From Acinetobacter sp. ANC 7912 (lineage in GTDB: Bacteria > Pseudomonadota > Gammaproteobacteria > Pseudomonadales > Moraxellaceae): a stretch of 64,000 nt of DNA. The stretch covers positions 1 through 64,000 of the forward strand of contig NZ_CP156795.1 in NCBI RefSeq assembly GCF_039862785.1, read 5' to 3'. Under the pieces are notes generated by a model. That model ran no database searches. It saw nothing but the letters and a program-made list of their open reading frames with translations, and was not told the DNA's origin. Positions 1-12,374 of the stretch are shown piece after piece. Numbering within the stretch: the stretch's first letter is position 1; each line of letters begins with the position of its first letter. Made by a program: the position numbers and the translations under genes.

Positions 1-1377
1 ATGCTTTGGACAGACTGCTTAAATCGCTTGCGACAAGAGCTCTCTGGAAATGTCTTTACAATGTGGATACGCCCACTGGTTGCAGAAGAGCTGGACGATA
101 CCCTGCGTCTGTATGCACCCAACCCTTATTGGACGCGTTACATTCAGGAACATCATCTAGAGCTCATTACCATTCTAGCTGAGCAACTTTCTGAAGGTCG
201 TATCCGTAAAGTGGAAATTCTGGTCGATTCACGTCCAGGTGCAATTCTATCTGCGAGTGAGCAGCCAGCAACCACGACTGCTGCATTGGAAAGCACGCCT
301 GCACCAGCACCACGTCCGAAAAAAGAGAAAGAAGAAACCACGCGCAATAGTCGCAAGCGTCAACTGAATCCCTTGTTTACCTTTGCATTGTTTGTTGAAG
401 GCCGTTCCAACCAGATGGCGGCAGAAACCTGCCGTAAGGTACTGACTCAGCTCGGTGCGTCACAACATAACCCGCTGTTCCTGTATGGCCCGACTGGTCT
501 GGGTAAAACCCACTTGATGCAGGCCGTTGGTAATGCATTATTGCAGGCCAAGCCAAATGCCCGTGTGATGTATATGACCGCAGAAAGCTTTGTACAGGAC
601 TTTGTCAGTTCGCTGCAGCAGGGCAAAGTAGAGGAGTTCAAGAAAAATTGCCGTTCTCTGGATCTGTTGCTGGTCGATGATATTCACTTGTTGGCGGGTA
701 AAGAGGCCAGTCTGGTCGAGTTCTTCTATACCTTTAATGCGCTGCTGGATGAATCGAAGCAGATTATCCTGACTTCAGATCGTTATCCGAAAGAACTGAC
801 CGAACTGGATCCACGTCTGGTTTCACGTTTCTCTTGGGGCTTATCGGTTGGTGTGGAACCGCCCGATATTGAAACCCGTATTGAAATTTTACTTAAAAAA
901 GCCGAAAGCAATGGCGTCGATCTGCCACGTAACTGTGCGCTATTTATTGCCCAGCAGGTGGTGGCCAATGTGCGTGAGCTTGAAGGTGCACTGAATAAAG
1001 TGGTAGCAATTTCCCGCTTTAAAGGCACACCAATTGATCTCGATGTTGTGCGTGAGTCTTTGAAAGATGTGCTGGCAATTCGTGCCCGTACCATCAGTAC
1101 CGAAAATATCCAACGTGTGGTGAGTGAATATTTCCGTATTCCACTAAAAGAACTGGTGGGTCCAAAACGTACTCGTATCTATGCACGTCCGCGTCAGCTT
1201 GCAATGGGTCTGGCACGTGAACTGACCGGCGACAGTTTCCCTGAAATTGGCATGGCATTTGGTGGTCGTGACCACAGTACCGTGATGCATGCCTGTGAAA
1301 AAGTGCAGAGTCTGCGTGAGGAAGACCCAATCTTCAACGAAGACTACAAAAACTTGCAACGACTGCTGCAAAGCTGA
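1..1377 (+). CDS. dnaA: Chromosomal replication initiator DnaA
   Basis: DnaA binds DnaA boxes at oriC, melts the origin and recruits the helicase; it also acts as a transcription factor. The 458-residue protein has the N-terminal helicase-interaction domain (about 1-75), a low-complexity linker (about 80-120), an AAA+ core with Walker A GPTGLGKT at 163-170 and Walker B LLVDDI near 223-228, and the C-terminal box-binding domain with the DnaA signature GGRDHSTVMHAC near 421-432. Length is normal for the family. The gene begins on the first base of the window, so its promoter and the region upstream of dnaA are not visible. It heads the dnaA-dnaN-recF-gyrB cluster. Confidence 0.98.
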   Translation: MLWTDCLNRLRQELSGNVFTMWIRPLVAEELDDTLRLYAPNPYWTRYIQEHHLELITILAEQLSEGRIRKVEILVDSRPGAILSASEQPATTTAALESTPAPAPRPKKEKEETTRNSRKRQLNPLFTFALFVEGRSNQMAAETCRKVLTQLGASQHNPLFLYGPTGLGKTHLMQAVGNALLQAKPNARVMYMTAESFVQDFVSSLQQGKVEEFKKNCRSLDLLLVDDIHLLAGKEASLVEFFYTFNALLDESKQIILTSDRYPKELTELDPRLVSRFSWGLSVGVEPPDIETRIEILLKKAESNGVDLPRNCALFIAQQVVANVRELEGALNKVVAISRFKGTPIDLDVVRESLKDVLAIRARTISTENIQRVVSEYFRIPLKELVGPKRTRIYARPRQLAMGLARELTGDSFPEIGMAFGGRDHSTVMHACEKVQSLREEDPIFNEDYKNLQRLLQS

Positions 1378-1403
1378 CCCAAAACGCTCAAATTCTGCTC
1401 TTG

Positions 1404-1428
1404 CTATGCGGCATATTTTGCCGCATAG
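1404..1428. other. Perfect inverted repeat between dnaA and dnaN
   Basis: CTATGCGGCA (1404-1413) and TGCCGCATAG (1419-1428) form a perfect 10-bp stem with a 5-nt loop, 27 bp after the dnaA stop. No T-run follows (TACAATGC), so it is not a standard intrinsic terminator. It could be an attenuating or mRNA-stabilising hairpin in the dnaA-dnaN transcript, or a protein-binding dyad. Function unknown. Confidence 0.6.
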
Positions 1429-1488
1429 TACAATGCTAAAAAATTAACTTTTCCCTATATTAATCTTCAGTTTTCAGAGGAATGTACC

Positions 1489-2637
1489 GTGCGTTTAAAA
1501 ATCGCGAAAGAGAGCTTACTGAATGTTCTATCACATGTCGTAGGAGCGGTTGAACGTCGCCATACCTTAAACATTCTATCTAACCTGAAAATTCAAGTGA
1601 CAACTCAAGCATTAACGGTCACCGGTTCCGATTTGGAAGTTGAGCTGGTAGCCAGTACACCTTTGAATGAAGGTGCGTGCCTGCAAGCGGGTGAAACCAC
1701 TGTACCAGCGCGTAAGCTGATTGATATTTGTAAATCTCTGCCTTCTGCAGCATTGATTGACCTGCAAATCACTGAAGACCAGCGCTGTATTCTAAAGTCA
1801 GGTAACAGCCGTTTTGTGCTAGGGACTTTGCCAGCTGAAGATTATCCATTATTGTCGACTGAAAACAGCCAGGGCACACAAGTAACAGTCACTCAGCGTG
1901 AACTGAAACGCCTGTTTGAAAAGACAGCTTTCGCGATGGCAGTGCAGGATGTACGTTTCTACCTGACAGGGACTTTATTAGAAATTGATGCGAACCAATT
2001 GCGTGCCGTGACCACTGACGGTCACCGTCTGGCGCTTTGTGAAACAGCTGCACAATCGACTGCAACTCAGCCGATTCAGGCGATTGTTCCACGTAAAGCC
2101 GTGGGTGAATTACAGCGTCTGCTCAGTGTTGAAGATGACCAGTTATCTCTGCTTATTGGCCGTGAATTCCTGAATGTGACAATTACCGTACCAAGCCGTG
2201 ACAAAGAGCAGGGCGATACTACGGTTCGTTTCACCACTAAGCTGATTGACGGTAAATTCCCTGATTATCGCCGTGTAATTCCGCGTGGTGGAGACAAGCA
2301 TGTACGCATCGCGCATGATGTGTTCAAGCAATCGCTGCAACGTGTAGCGATCCTGAGTAATGAAAAGCTGCGTGGCGTATTCCTGAACTTTAATGCGGAT
2401 TCTTTGCAACTTCGTGCGAATAACCCAGAGCAGGATGAAGCGATTGAAGATTTAGCGATCCAGTATTCTGATGCGCCAATGGAAATGTCATTCAATGCGC
2501 AGTATTTGCTGGATGTACTGTCTGTACTGGACGGTGAAGATGTATCGATGAGCATGACTGAAGCGAACCAGTCAGTATTGGTACAGGATCCTGCACATCC
2601 TGAACAGGTTTATGTTGTGATGCCAATGCGTGTCTAA
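1489..2637 (+). CDS. dnaN: DNA polymerase III beta sliding clamp
   Basis: The beta clamp encircles DNA as a dimer and tethers Pol III and other clamp-binding proteins. The 382-residue product has the usual three-domain clamp length and the typical start [20 protein letters not shown] and C-terminal end VMPMRV. Translation starts at GTG 1489; an AGAGGA ribosome-binding site at 1476-1481 supports this over any later ATG. It follows dnaA after a 111-bp gap with an inverted repeat and precedes recF by 23 bp, so dnaN-recF are probably co-transcribed. Confidence 0.97.
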   Translation: MRLKIAKESLLNVLSHVVGAVERRHTLNILSNLKIQVTTQALTVTGSDLEVELVASTPLNEGACLQAGETTVPARKLIDICKSLPSAALIDLQITEDQRCILKSGNSRFVLGTLPAEDYPLLSTENSQGTQVTVTQRELKRLFEKTAFAMAVQDVRFYLTGTLLEIDANQLRAVTTDGHRLALCETAAQSTATQPIQAIVPRKAVGELQRLLSVEDDQLSLLIGREFLNVTITVPSRDKEQGDTTVRFTTKLIDGKFPDYRRVIPRGGDKHVRIAHDVFKQSLQRVAILSNEKLRGVFLNFNADSLQLRANNPEQDEAIEDLAIQYSDAPMEMSFNAQYLLDVLSVLDGEDVSMSMTEANQSVLVQDPAHPEQVYVVMPMRV

Positions 2638-2660
2638 GCAGCGGCATACAGGCGCTTTCT

Positions 2661-3743
2661 ATGCATATCACGCGTTTACATATTGAACGTGTACGAAACT
2701 TGAAAACGGTTGCACTCCATGGATTGCAACCGTTTAATGTTTTCTATGGACAGAATGGTTCAGGCAAGACTTCAGTCTTGGAGGCAATTCATTTGCTGGC
2801 AACCGGCCGTTCCTTCCGTACTCATATTCCAAAAAATTACATCCAAAATGGTGCATCGGACGCCATCGTATTTGCTCAATCCGAGACTGAAAAAGTTGGT
2901 ATGCAGAAGCTTGCTAGTGGTGAGCAGGTCATTAAGGTCAATGGTGATCTGGTCGCGACGCAGGGGCAATTAGCCAAGCTACTCCCTCTGCAACTGATTG
3001 ACCCACAAAGTACCGATATTATCGATCATGGAGCCAAACCACGCCGACAGTTACTGGACTGGTTGATGTTCCACGTGGAACCAGAATTTTATCATGCCTG
3101 GCAATATTATTCGCGTGCGCTGAAACAGCGGAACAGTCTGCTTAAATCCAAACGTTATTTGACTCTGTCCGAGCTGGAACCGTGGAACCAGATGTTGAGC
3201 CAATATGGCGAAATTCTACATTCACAGCGCATGGGTATCGTGGAACAGTGGCAACCATTTTTTGCTGAAGATTTAAAGTATTTACTGCCAGATTTGGACA
3301 TTAGCTTGGAATACAGTCCGGGGTTTCATAGTGACACAGGCCTCTTAAATGACCTGACCAATCATCATGAGCGAGACTGTGAGCGGCGTTATACCGAGTA
3401 TGGTCCACACCGTGCCGATCTGCGCCTGAAAACCCTTTTAGGGGATGCTGATGTAATCCTGTCACGCGGTCAGAAAAAGCTGTTGCTGACCGCATTAAAA
3501 CTGTCGCAAATTGCAATGCTACATTCTTGTAATAAGGAAACTGTGGTATTATTAGATGATCTGACAGCAGAATTAGATTTAACCGCACAACAACGTTTAA
3601 TTGAGCGATTGAGCCAACTTGGTAGTCAAGTTTTTATTACCACTTTAGACCACGAATCAGTACAAAAGCACTTACATGATTTGTCTATCTCATATCAGTT
3701 ATTCAATGTTGAAAACGGTACTGTTCAAGTTGTCGTGCAATAA
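2661..3743 (+). CDS. recF: DNA replication/repair protein RecF
   Basis: RecF is an SMC-like ATPase that helps load RecA at single-strand gaps. The 360-residue protein has Walker A GQNGSGKT at 30-37, an ABC-type signature region around LSRGQKKLL (near 268) and Walker [13 protein letters not shown] (near 292-303), all expected for RecF. It follows dnaN by 23 bp and precedes gyrB by 43 bp. A palindrome matching pseudomonad-type parS (3067-3082) lies inside its coding sequence. Confidence 0.96.
   Translation: MHITRLHIERVRNLKTVALHGLQPFNVFYGQNGSGKTSVLEAIHLLATGRSFRTHIPKNYIQNGASDAIVFAQSETEKVGMQKLASGEQVIKVNGDLVATQGQLAKLLPLQLIDPQSTDIIDHGAKPRRQLLDWLMFHVEPEFYHAWQYYSRALKQRNSLLKSKRYLTLSELEPWNQMLSQYGEILHSQRMGIVEQWQPFFAEDLKYLLPDLDISLEYSPGFHSDTGLLNDLTNHHERDCERRYTEYGPHRADLRLKTLLGDADVILSRGQKKLLLTALKLSQIAMLHSCNKETVVLLDDLTAELDLTAQQRLIERLSQLGSQVFITTLDHESVQKHLHDLSISYQLFNVENGTVQVVVQ
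3067..3082. other. parS: parS-like ParB-binding site (in recF)
   Basis: TGTTCCACGTGGAACC has a perfect 14-bp palindromic core, GTTCCACGTGGAAC, as in Pseudomonas parS sites, and differs from the classical TGTTTCACGTGAAACA by the symmetric T/C and A/G changes plus the last base. It is inside recF, about 3 kb from dnaA, where ParB nucleation sites are expected. A coincidental coding match is possible, but a 14-bp palindrome with this exact core is unlikely by chance. Confidence 0.65.
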
Positions 3744-3777
3744 TTTTCCATCTTTGGATAGACCTATTTTTCACTAG

Positions 3778-6255
<2,478 letters not shown>

Positions 6256-6273
6256 CTGATACATAACCTATTT

Positions 6274-6302
6274 AAAAAAGCACCTTTCGGGGTGCTTTTT
6301 TT
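6274..6302 (+). terminator. Intrinsic terminator after gyrB
   Basis: AAGCACC and GGGTGCTT form a stem with a short loop (TTTCG) followed by a run of T. It ends the replication-gene cluster. Confidence 0.85.
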
Positions 6303-6445
6303 GTACAAATTTTATGCTAATGTCATATGAACTATTTAGCATAATTCTAAATCAGCACAGGATTTTGGGTGTCTGATCAGTTGAGTTTAAACTCAGGAAA
6401 TCTGCCTGCAGTGCAGGGCCAAACCGACCTAAAAGAGGTTTATCC

Positions 6446-6793
6446 ATGGACAGCCAACTTGAAGAAATACGTGAGATTTGGGCCAATGCCTTCTATCGTG
6501 GCGACTATGATGTGCTGCGCCATTATGAGCATGAAGACTTTAAGGTGGTGTTTGAACAGGAAGGCCGTGTGGAAAGTAGTTATTTGCGTTATGACCGGAT
6601 TGCCCATGCAGTTGAGAATGGGGTGTGGAAACCGCATAAACCTGAAGTGGAATACGAAGAATTTGAATACAATGAAGACCAGACCGAATGTCGTATCCTG
6701 ATTGAGATAGAAGGCAACAAGCAGCGTATTCAGGAAATCTGGCGTTTGGGTGATGAATGGAAGATTGTCGAACTGAGATTTCTCAAATCCTGA
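6446..6793 (+). CDS. Small NTF2-like (SnoaL-fold) protein
   Basis: A 115-residue soluble protein without signal peptide or membrane segment. Its opening (helix with IREIWANAFYRGDYDVLRHY), the strand-rich second half and the ending GDEWKIVELRFLKS resemble the NTF2-like/DUF4440 cone fold. The catalytic role cannot be inferred. The start ATG 6446 is preceded by AGAGG about 10 nt upstream. It has its own region downstream of the gyrB terminator and precedes the DnaA-box cluster. Fold assignment is from overall pattern only; the existence of the gene is more certain than its family. Confidence 0.7.
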   Translation: MDSQLEEIREIWANAFYRGDYDVLRHYEHEDFKVVFEQEGRVESSYLRYDRIAHAVENGVWKPHKPEVEYEEFEYNEDQTECRILIEIEGNKQRIQEIWRLGDEWKIVELRFLKS

Positions 6794-7483
6794 TCATTCA
6801 AAGGCTTAATAAATGGAAGCTGAATAATTAAAATAATATGTGAATAGTAAGGTTTGTGTATTCGTTTGAATCCTGATCAATAGTGTGGATAACTACAAAG
6901 TTATCCATATTTATTTATGTGAATAAGATAATATTTATCCACAACCTCTTCGGTAGCTAAGTTTTTTGTACTTTCTAAATTCAAATTTAATTTTCTGTAT
7001 TGTGGATAAGTATTTTTAAATTTAAAATACTATTTTGAATTTAAAAGATGCGCTGGAGTTCTATTTCTGCTGCGATTAGGAAATTGCCAGCAACAGTCAG
7101 TTTTTCACCATTTACTGGGTGTTTTACAGAAGAAACAAAAGAAATATTTATAAAAACAGTGACTTATATTGCTATTGTAGTTTTATTAAATAATCTGCGT
7201 GGAACATATTTAAGCTTGAAAAATTAATATGTAGCCAAACTACATAATTTATTTAATAATCAAGTGAACTTTCATTTTTATTCTAAAATCATGGAATTCG
7301 TGTTTTTTTACTTTTGATTTCTATTTTTTACTCACTGATTCATTTCTTGATTTCATTCCCAATGTGAAGATTTAGAGGGTTGAGAGGGATAGAGAGCAGG
7401 GGATTTAATTTTTTTTCTTCTAATAAACAGTAAAAATGATTTATGAAATGATCTAAATAAAAAAAGCGCCTAACGGCGCTTTT
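6794..7483. other. oriC: Gene-free AT-rich region with DnaA boxes (oriC candidate)
   Basis: About 690 bp with no convincing gene. Four exact matches to the DnaA box TTATNCACA or its complement lie at 6884-6892, 6918-6926, 6935-6943 and 7001-7009, plus a one-mismatch copy at 6901-6909. Very AT-rich tracts, suitable as a DNA-unwinding element, flank the last box (about 6960-7050), and more AT-rich DNA extends to 7330. A 59-codon open frame at 7048-7227 has no recognisable features and is probably not a gene. Cluster density and closeness to dnaA and gyrB support an origin or a DnaA-titration site. In many gammaproteobacteria the main oriC is upstream of dnaA, which is outside this window. Confidence 0.6.
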
Positions 7484-7486
7484 TTG
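7462..7486 (-). terminator. Bidirectional intrinsic terminator
   Basis: AGCGCC (7465-7470) and GGCGCT (7475-7480) form a stem with A-runs on the left and T-runs on the right, so it can work in both directions. It lies just beyond the stop of the minus-strand alcohol dehydrogenase. Confidence 0.8.
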
Positions 7487-7498
7487 TTTAAAAATCAT

Positions 7499-8662
7499 TT
7501 AGGGAGTCAAAATCACCTTGCGGCAATCTTCTTCACGCTTATCAAAAATCCGGTAGCCTTCGGCAGCATCAGACAGGTTCATACGGTGGGTAATGATCAC
7601 TTCAGGAGAAAGGTTGCCATTTTCCACATGTTCCAGCAATTCTGGCAGGAATTTGTGTACATGGGTTTGGCCCATTTTAAAAGTCAGGCCTTTATCAAAG
7701 GCATCGCCAAACAGGAAGCCATGGATCGGACCGGCATAGACACCTGGTACGCTAACGACACCACCTCGGCGTACCGCTGCGATACATTGACGCAGGGCAT
7801 AACCGCTGGAACCCTCAATTTTCAGGTTGGTCATCACCGTTTCCAGCATACTGCCTTTGGCTTCGAAACCAATCGCATCAATCACCGCATCCACACCGCG
7901 ATGTCCAGGAGTATGTTCAATAATGTATTCTGCGGCATCAACTTCATCAAAATTCACCGGAATCACACCATAGGTCTGATAGGCAAAACGCAGACGGTAA
8001 GGGTGATGATCAACCATAAAAATCTGTTCAGCACCAAGCATACGTGCACAGGCAGTTGACAATAAACCCACTGGGCCGGCTCCATAAATGGCGACAGTTG
8101 AGCCACGAGTGACCTGAGCATTGGTTACCGCTTGCCAGGCAGTCGGCAGGATATCGGTCAGGAACAGTACTTTTTCATCGGGTAGAGAACCTGGCACCTT
8201 AAATGGACCGATATTGCCTTTGGGAACACGCACATATTCAGCCTGGCCACCTGGCACGCCGCCATAAAGATGGCTATAGCCGAATAGGGCAGCACCCGGC
8301 GGAATCTGTTTTTTGTTGATAATAGCGCCACGTCCGGTGTTGGTATTTTCACAAGCAGCGGTGAGCTGATGTTCGCAGAAGAAGCAGTGACCGCAGGCAA
8401 TCACAAAGGGAATAATTACCCGGTCGCCTTTTTTTACTTCTGTGACGGCCGGCCCGACTTCTTCAACAATACCCATGAATTCATGACCAAAAATATCACC
8501 TTCCTCAGTAGCGGGAATTTTGCCACGATATAGGTGTAGATCTGAGCCACAGATGGCCGTGGCGGTCACGCGTAAAATAACATCATCTGCTTCCTGAATT
8601 ACGGGATCGGGAACAGTTTCAACTCGTACATCTCGGGCACCATGATAGGTTAGAGCACGCAT
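7499..8662 (-). CDS. Zinc-dependent alcohol dehydrogenase family protein
   Basis: A 387-residue medium-chain dehydrogenase/reductase. The catalytic-zinc residues are visible as C38, H60 and E61 (ICGSDLH and GHEF), and the structural-zinc lobe as C90, C93, C96 and C104. The Rossmann segment [10 protein letters not shown] lies near 191-200. The sequence resembles the formaldehyde-dehydrogenase-like/threonine-dehydrogenase-like subgroup, oxidising alcohols or aldehyde adducts with NAD(P), but the substrate cannot be told. The start is supported by AGAGGAAA about 8 nt upstream on the minus strand. It stands alone between two terminators. Confidence 0.9.
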   Translation of the reverse strand: MRALTYHGARDVRVETVPDPVIQEADDVILRVTATAICGSDLHLYRGKIPATEEGDIFGHEFMGIVEEVGPAVTEVKKGDRVIIPFVIACGHCFFCEHQLTAACENTNTGRGAIINKKQIPPGAALFGYSHLYGGVPGGQAEYVRVPKGNIGPFKVPGSLPDEKVLFLTDILPTAWQAVTNAQVTRGSTVAIYGAGPVGLLSTACARMLGAEQIFMVDHHPYRLRFAYQTYGVIPVNFDEVDAAEYIIEHTPGHRGVDAVIDAIGFEAKGSMLETVMTNLKIEGSSGYALRQCIAAVRRGGVVSVPGVYAGPIHGFLFGDAFDKGLTFKMGQTHVHKFLPELLEHVENGNLSPEVIITHRMNLSDAAEGYRIFDKREEDCRKVILTP

Positions 8663-8885
8663 GTGGATTTCCTCTCTAGTTCACCATTTACACAGACTCG
8701 TCAAAGGCTGCTGAAAAATAAAAATGCCCTTTTATTAGAGCCGCAGCCCGCTGCATAGCGCTGTAAATTAATGTATGAAATAAGGAACCCAACTGTTTAA
8801 AAAATAAACTTATATAAGCGTTACGTAATTAAGGATGATGTATCTGTTGAACCCGCTATTTAAAAAAAGAGAAAAACGGAGAAGT

Positions 8886-8919
8886 AAAAAAAAAGATCAG
8901 TGGCGAAAACCACTGATCT
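8886..8919 (-). terminator. Intrinsic terminator of the ABC-F gene
   Basis: Read on the minus strand, AGATCAGTGG pairs with CCACTGATCT around a 6-nt loop and is followed by a long T-run. It lies 26 bp past the stop of the ABC-F gene. Confidence 0.85.
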
Positions 8920-8945
8920 CTATAGATTCAAACTTATATGAAGTA

Positions 8946-10886
8946 TTAGCTGTTCTGGAAAGACTGTTCCATTTCTTCCAATTGCATCATCAGTTCTAGC
9001 ATCTGTTCTTCTGCGGCTTCCAGCTTGGCTTTTAGTTCAGTCTGCTCATTCATGAGTTTCAATAACTCATCCTTACGTGAAGCATCATATAGGGAACTGT
9101 CAGCGAGCAGTTCTTCAATTTCTGCCAGCCGTGGTTGCAGCTTTTCAATCTGACTTTCACATTTTTCAATGTTTTTGCGGATTGGACGGGTCTGCTCACG
9201 CTGACGCGCAGCTTCCTTACGTTGCGCTTCCTTATCCACTTTCGCTGGTGCAGGTTTGGTTTCCACTTGTGGTTTGGCTGTTTCTACAGTTTTCTGGATA
9301 CTTTTAAATAACTCAGCACGCGCCTGACGCAGCCAGTCAGCATAAGCAGCCAAATCACCATCAAATTCAGTACATTTGCCGTTATGAACTAGTAAAAGTT
9401 CATCACAAACACTGGAAATCAGCTGACGTTCGTGCGACACCAGCACCACTGCACCTTCAAAGTCTTGCAGTGCCATAGTCAAGGCATGACGCATATCCAA
9501 GTCCAAGTGGTTGGTTGGTTCGTCTAGAATCAGAACATTTGGACGCTGCCATACAATCAGTGCCAGTGCCAGTCGGGCACGTTCACCACCGGAGAAACTT
9601 TCACTTGGTGTATCCATGCGCTCGCCGCTAAAGCCGAAACTGCCCAAGAATGAACGTAAAGTGGCTTCACTAATTTTCGGATCAGCAATCCGGCTCAGTT
9701 GCAACATCGGGCTGGCATTGCCATCCAAGGCATCCATCTGATGCTGGGCGAAATAACCGATATTCAGCAGTTCTGATTCTTTACGCACACCATTCAGCAG
9801 TGGCAAATCTCGGACCAGAGATTTAATTAACGTGGATTTACCCGCACCATTCATCCCCAGCAGACCAATACGGCTGTTTGGGGTGATTTGCAGGGTGACA
9901 TTCTTCACAATGGCCTTGTCCCCATAACCAACATCTGCATGTTCAAGTCGCAGCAGTGGTGAACTCATTTTGGTCGGTTCACGGAAGCTGAAGGTAAATG
10001 GGGTATCGACATGTGCGACTGAGAGTTCCTGCATGCGTTCCAGTTGCTTGATCCGGCTTTGTGCCTGTTTAGCCTTGGTCGCTTTGGCTTTAAAGCGGTC
10101 AATGAATTTTTGCAGATGGGCACGGACTTCTAGCTGTTTTTCATAAGCCTGTTGCTGTTGCGCCAGACGTTCACTGCGGGTGCGTTCAAAAGTCGAATAG
10201 TTGCCGGTATATAGGGTCAGTTCCTGATTCTCGATATGCAGGATATGGTCGGTAATGGCATCAAGGAAATCACGGTCATGTGAAATCAGCACCAGTGTGC
10301 CTTCATAGGCTTTGAGCCAGTCCTCCAGCCACAGGATGGCATCCAAGTCCAAGTGGTTGGTCGGTTCATCTAGCAGCAATAGATCAGAACGACTCATTAG
10401 GGTACGGGCCAGATTCAGGCGCATCCGCCAGCCACCAGAAAAGCTCGCGACATCCAACTCATTCTGGTGTTCCATAAAGCCGAGGCCAGCCATCAGTTGA
10501 GCAGCTTTAGACGGAGCAGCATAACCGGAAATTTCATCAAAACGGCCATACAGGCGTGCCAGTTCTGTATCCTCGAGTTGTTCCGGATGCTCAAGTTTAT
10601 GCTGAATATCCCAGTATTCCTCATCACCAGACAGTACAAAATCAATCGCTTTCATGTTTAGCGCTTTGATTTCCTGTGCCATATGTGCCACGGTCCAGAC
10701 GGCTGGCCGGGTCAGCGTACCGCTATCGGATTCTATGCCACCCAACAGCGCTGCGAATAATGTAGATTTACCGGCACCATTGACACCGGTCAGGCCAATC
10801 TTCCATCCCGGATGCAATTGCATGGTGGCTTTCTGAAAAAGGATGCGTCCACCGCGACGTATGGTTAACTGGTCTAACTGAATCAT
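8946..10886 (-). CDS. yheS: ABC-F family ATP-binding protein (YheS type)
   Basis: A 646-residue protein with two ABC ATPase domains and no membrane segments, as in ABC-F factors acting on the ribosome. Walker A motifs are GVNGAGKST (near 34) and GMNGAGKST (near 346); signatures FSGGWRMRLNLA and FSGGERARLALA each precede LLDEPTNHLDLD. The inter-domain linker carries the charged FRAKATKAKQAQSRIKQLERM segment typical of YheS. The C-terminus (about 540-640) is a charged coiled coil. Similarity to E. coli YheS is evident along the whole length. It is probably monocistronic. Confidence 0.92.
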   Translation of the reverse strand: MIQLDQLTIRRGGRILFQKATMQLHPGWKIGLTGVNGAGKSTLFAALLGGIESDSGTLTRPAVWTVAHMAQEIKALNMKAIDFVLSGDEEYWDIQHKLEHPEQLEDTELARLYGRFDEISGYAAPSKAAQLMAGLGFMEHQNELDVASFSGGWRMRLNLARTLMSRSDLLLLDEPTNHLDLDAILWLEDWLKAYEGTLVLISHDRDFLDAITDHILHIENQELTLYTGNYSTFERTRSERLAQQQQAYEKQLEVRAHLQKFIDRFKAKATKAKQAQSRIKQLERMQELSVAHVDTPFTFSFREPTKMSSPLLRLEHADVGYGDKAIVKNVTLQITPNSRIGLLGMNGAGKSTLIKSLVRDLPLLNGVRKESELLNIGYFAQHQMDALDGNASPMLQLSRIADPKISEATLRSFLGSFGFSGERMDTPSESFSGGERARLALALIVWQRPNVLILDEPTNHLDLDMRHALTMALQDFEGAVVLVSHERQLISSVCDELLLVHNGKCTEFDGDLAAYADWLRQARAELFKSIQKTVETAKPQVETKPAPAKVDKEAQRKEAARQREQTRPIRKNIEKCESQIEKLQPRLAEIEELLADSSLYDASRKDELLKLMNEQTELKAKLEAAEEQMLELMMQLEEMEQSFQNS

Positions 10887-11113
10887 GGAAACTACTGAGA
10901 TCTGACAAATGAGAATGGCGCTATTCTAAAGGAATCAGCCGAAAAATAGAAAAATCTTGCACGAGAATTCCTGCGAATCTGCACTTCATCAGGTTATGTG
11001 ATTTATCTGCAGTAATTTGTGTTTAAATAGAAATGACTTCAAGGACTTACCAAGCTTATTTGTAAAAATAAGCACAAGATTAAGAATGAAAAAAATAAAT
11101 TGGGTAAAGCAAA

Positions 11114-12118
11114 ATGAAAAAAGGAACTTTATTCTGCGCTGCATTGACCATGCTGGCGTCCAGCTTGAGTCAGGCCAAAGTCGATATTTGTGTGTTTGAT
11201 CTGCTGGGAAAATCTGGGGAATCTTATAAGTTGCTGGAAGAATGGCAGCTGGCCAGCAAGCAGTGGGGCACTGATGTTCAACTGATCGCCTATCAGGATG
11301 AAGCCAAGGTCGATCAGGATTTTAAGGCGGGTAAATGTGACGGGCTGTTTATGACTTCAATGCGCGCCCGTGCCTACAATAAATTTGCCGGTTCAGTGGA
11401 TGCCATAGGCGGGGTGCCGAATAATGATATTGCCCAGAAAGCGATTAGTTATGTGCTGCATCCACGTAATGCCAAACGCCTGGTGACTGAAATCGGCAAA
11501 GATAAATATGAAGTGGCTGGAATTGTACAAATTGGTACTGCTTACATTTTTGTACGCGACCGCGCCATGAACAAGCTGGAACATGCGAAAAACAAGAAAT
11601 TTGCCATTCTGCATTATGATCTTGCCCAGAAAATTATGGTGGATCGTATTGAAGCGGTACCGGTGATGTCTGAAATTTCCAATTTTATCCGCCGTTTTAA
11701 TCAGGGTGAGGTGGATATCGTGGCATCGCCTGCCTATGCCTTTAAACCGCTGGAAATCTATAAAGGACTCGGAAGTAAAGGGGCTATGATCAAGTTTCCG
11801 GTGGTGAATGTCACTGCCGACCTGATTATTCGGCCGAATAAATTCCCGGCTAAATTTGCCGAGCAGTCACGTAGCTGGTTTGTGAAACAATTGCCGAAAA
11901 CCATTGCTAATGTAAAACGCATGGAAGCTGAAATTCCAGCCAAATATCTGATGCATCTGAATAAGGATGACTATAAGGATTATCAGAGTATTTTGCGTGA
12001 TGGCCGCATTGATCTGACCAATCAGGGTATCTATGATCCTGAAATGATGCGGGTATTAAAACGCGCACGTTGTACCGTAGAACGAACCAATTTCGAGTGT
12101 TCTTTAGGTGGGGAATAA
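11114..12118 (+). CDS. AdeT-like periplasmic protein, copy 1
   Basis: A 334-residue protein with a signal peptide (MKKGTLFCAALTMLASSLSQA, cleaved near 21-22) followed by the conserved VDICVFDLLGKSGESY opening. It belongs to the family called AdeT in A. baumannii, described as linked to efflux or aminoglycoside resistance but resembling periplasmic solute-binding proteins rather than RND pumps. Conserved cysteines occur in the opening, in GKCDG and in the C-terminal ARC...FEC pair, consistent with disulfides. It is the first of three tandem paralogues, each with its own spacer. Ligand unknown. Confidence 0.85.
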   Translation: MKKGTLFCAALTMLASSLSQAKVDICVFDLLGKSGESYKLLEEWQLASKQWGTDVQLIAYQDEAKVDQDFKAGKCDGLFMTSMRARAYNKFAGSVDAIGGVPNNDIAQKAISYVLHPRNAKRLVTEIGKDKYEVAGIVQIGTAYIFVRDRAMNKLEHAKNKKFAILHYDLAQKIMVDRIEAVPVMSEISNFIRRFNQGEVDIVASPAYAFKPLEIYKGLGSKGAMIKFPVVNVTADLIIRPNKFPAKFAEQSRSWFVKQLPKTIANVKRMEAEIPAKYLMHLNKDDYKDYQSILRDGRIDLTNQGIYDPEMMRVLKRARCTVERTNFECSLGGE

Positions 12119-12374
12119 GCCGAGTTGTATTGCTTTGTAATTTCCATTTAAAAAAATGTAAGTTTTTTACTCAGTAGATATATCCTTAAAAAATTGATAA
12201 ATAAATACTTTTTAAAGGTGTGGATGTGAATAAGGGACATATTTTGGTAATAAGGGCCAACTGATCTGATTCAATTTGAGTAAAAGCTCTATTTTTTTTA
12301 AATAAACTTGCTAATATTTGTCACACAAGTATGGAAACTCCATCGAAAAACAAGAGATTGCAAGGATTATTACA

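Noticed and set aside
7048..7227. A 59-codon open frame in the DnaA-box region
   Set aside because: No ribosome-binding site, no motif, and it lies in the AT-rich part of the oriC candidate.
7484..8059. A 191-codon open frame on the plus strand
   Set aside because: It overlaps the alcohol dehydrogenase gene on the other strand, whose zinc residues are all present.
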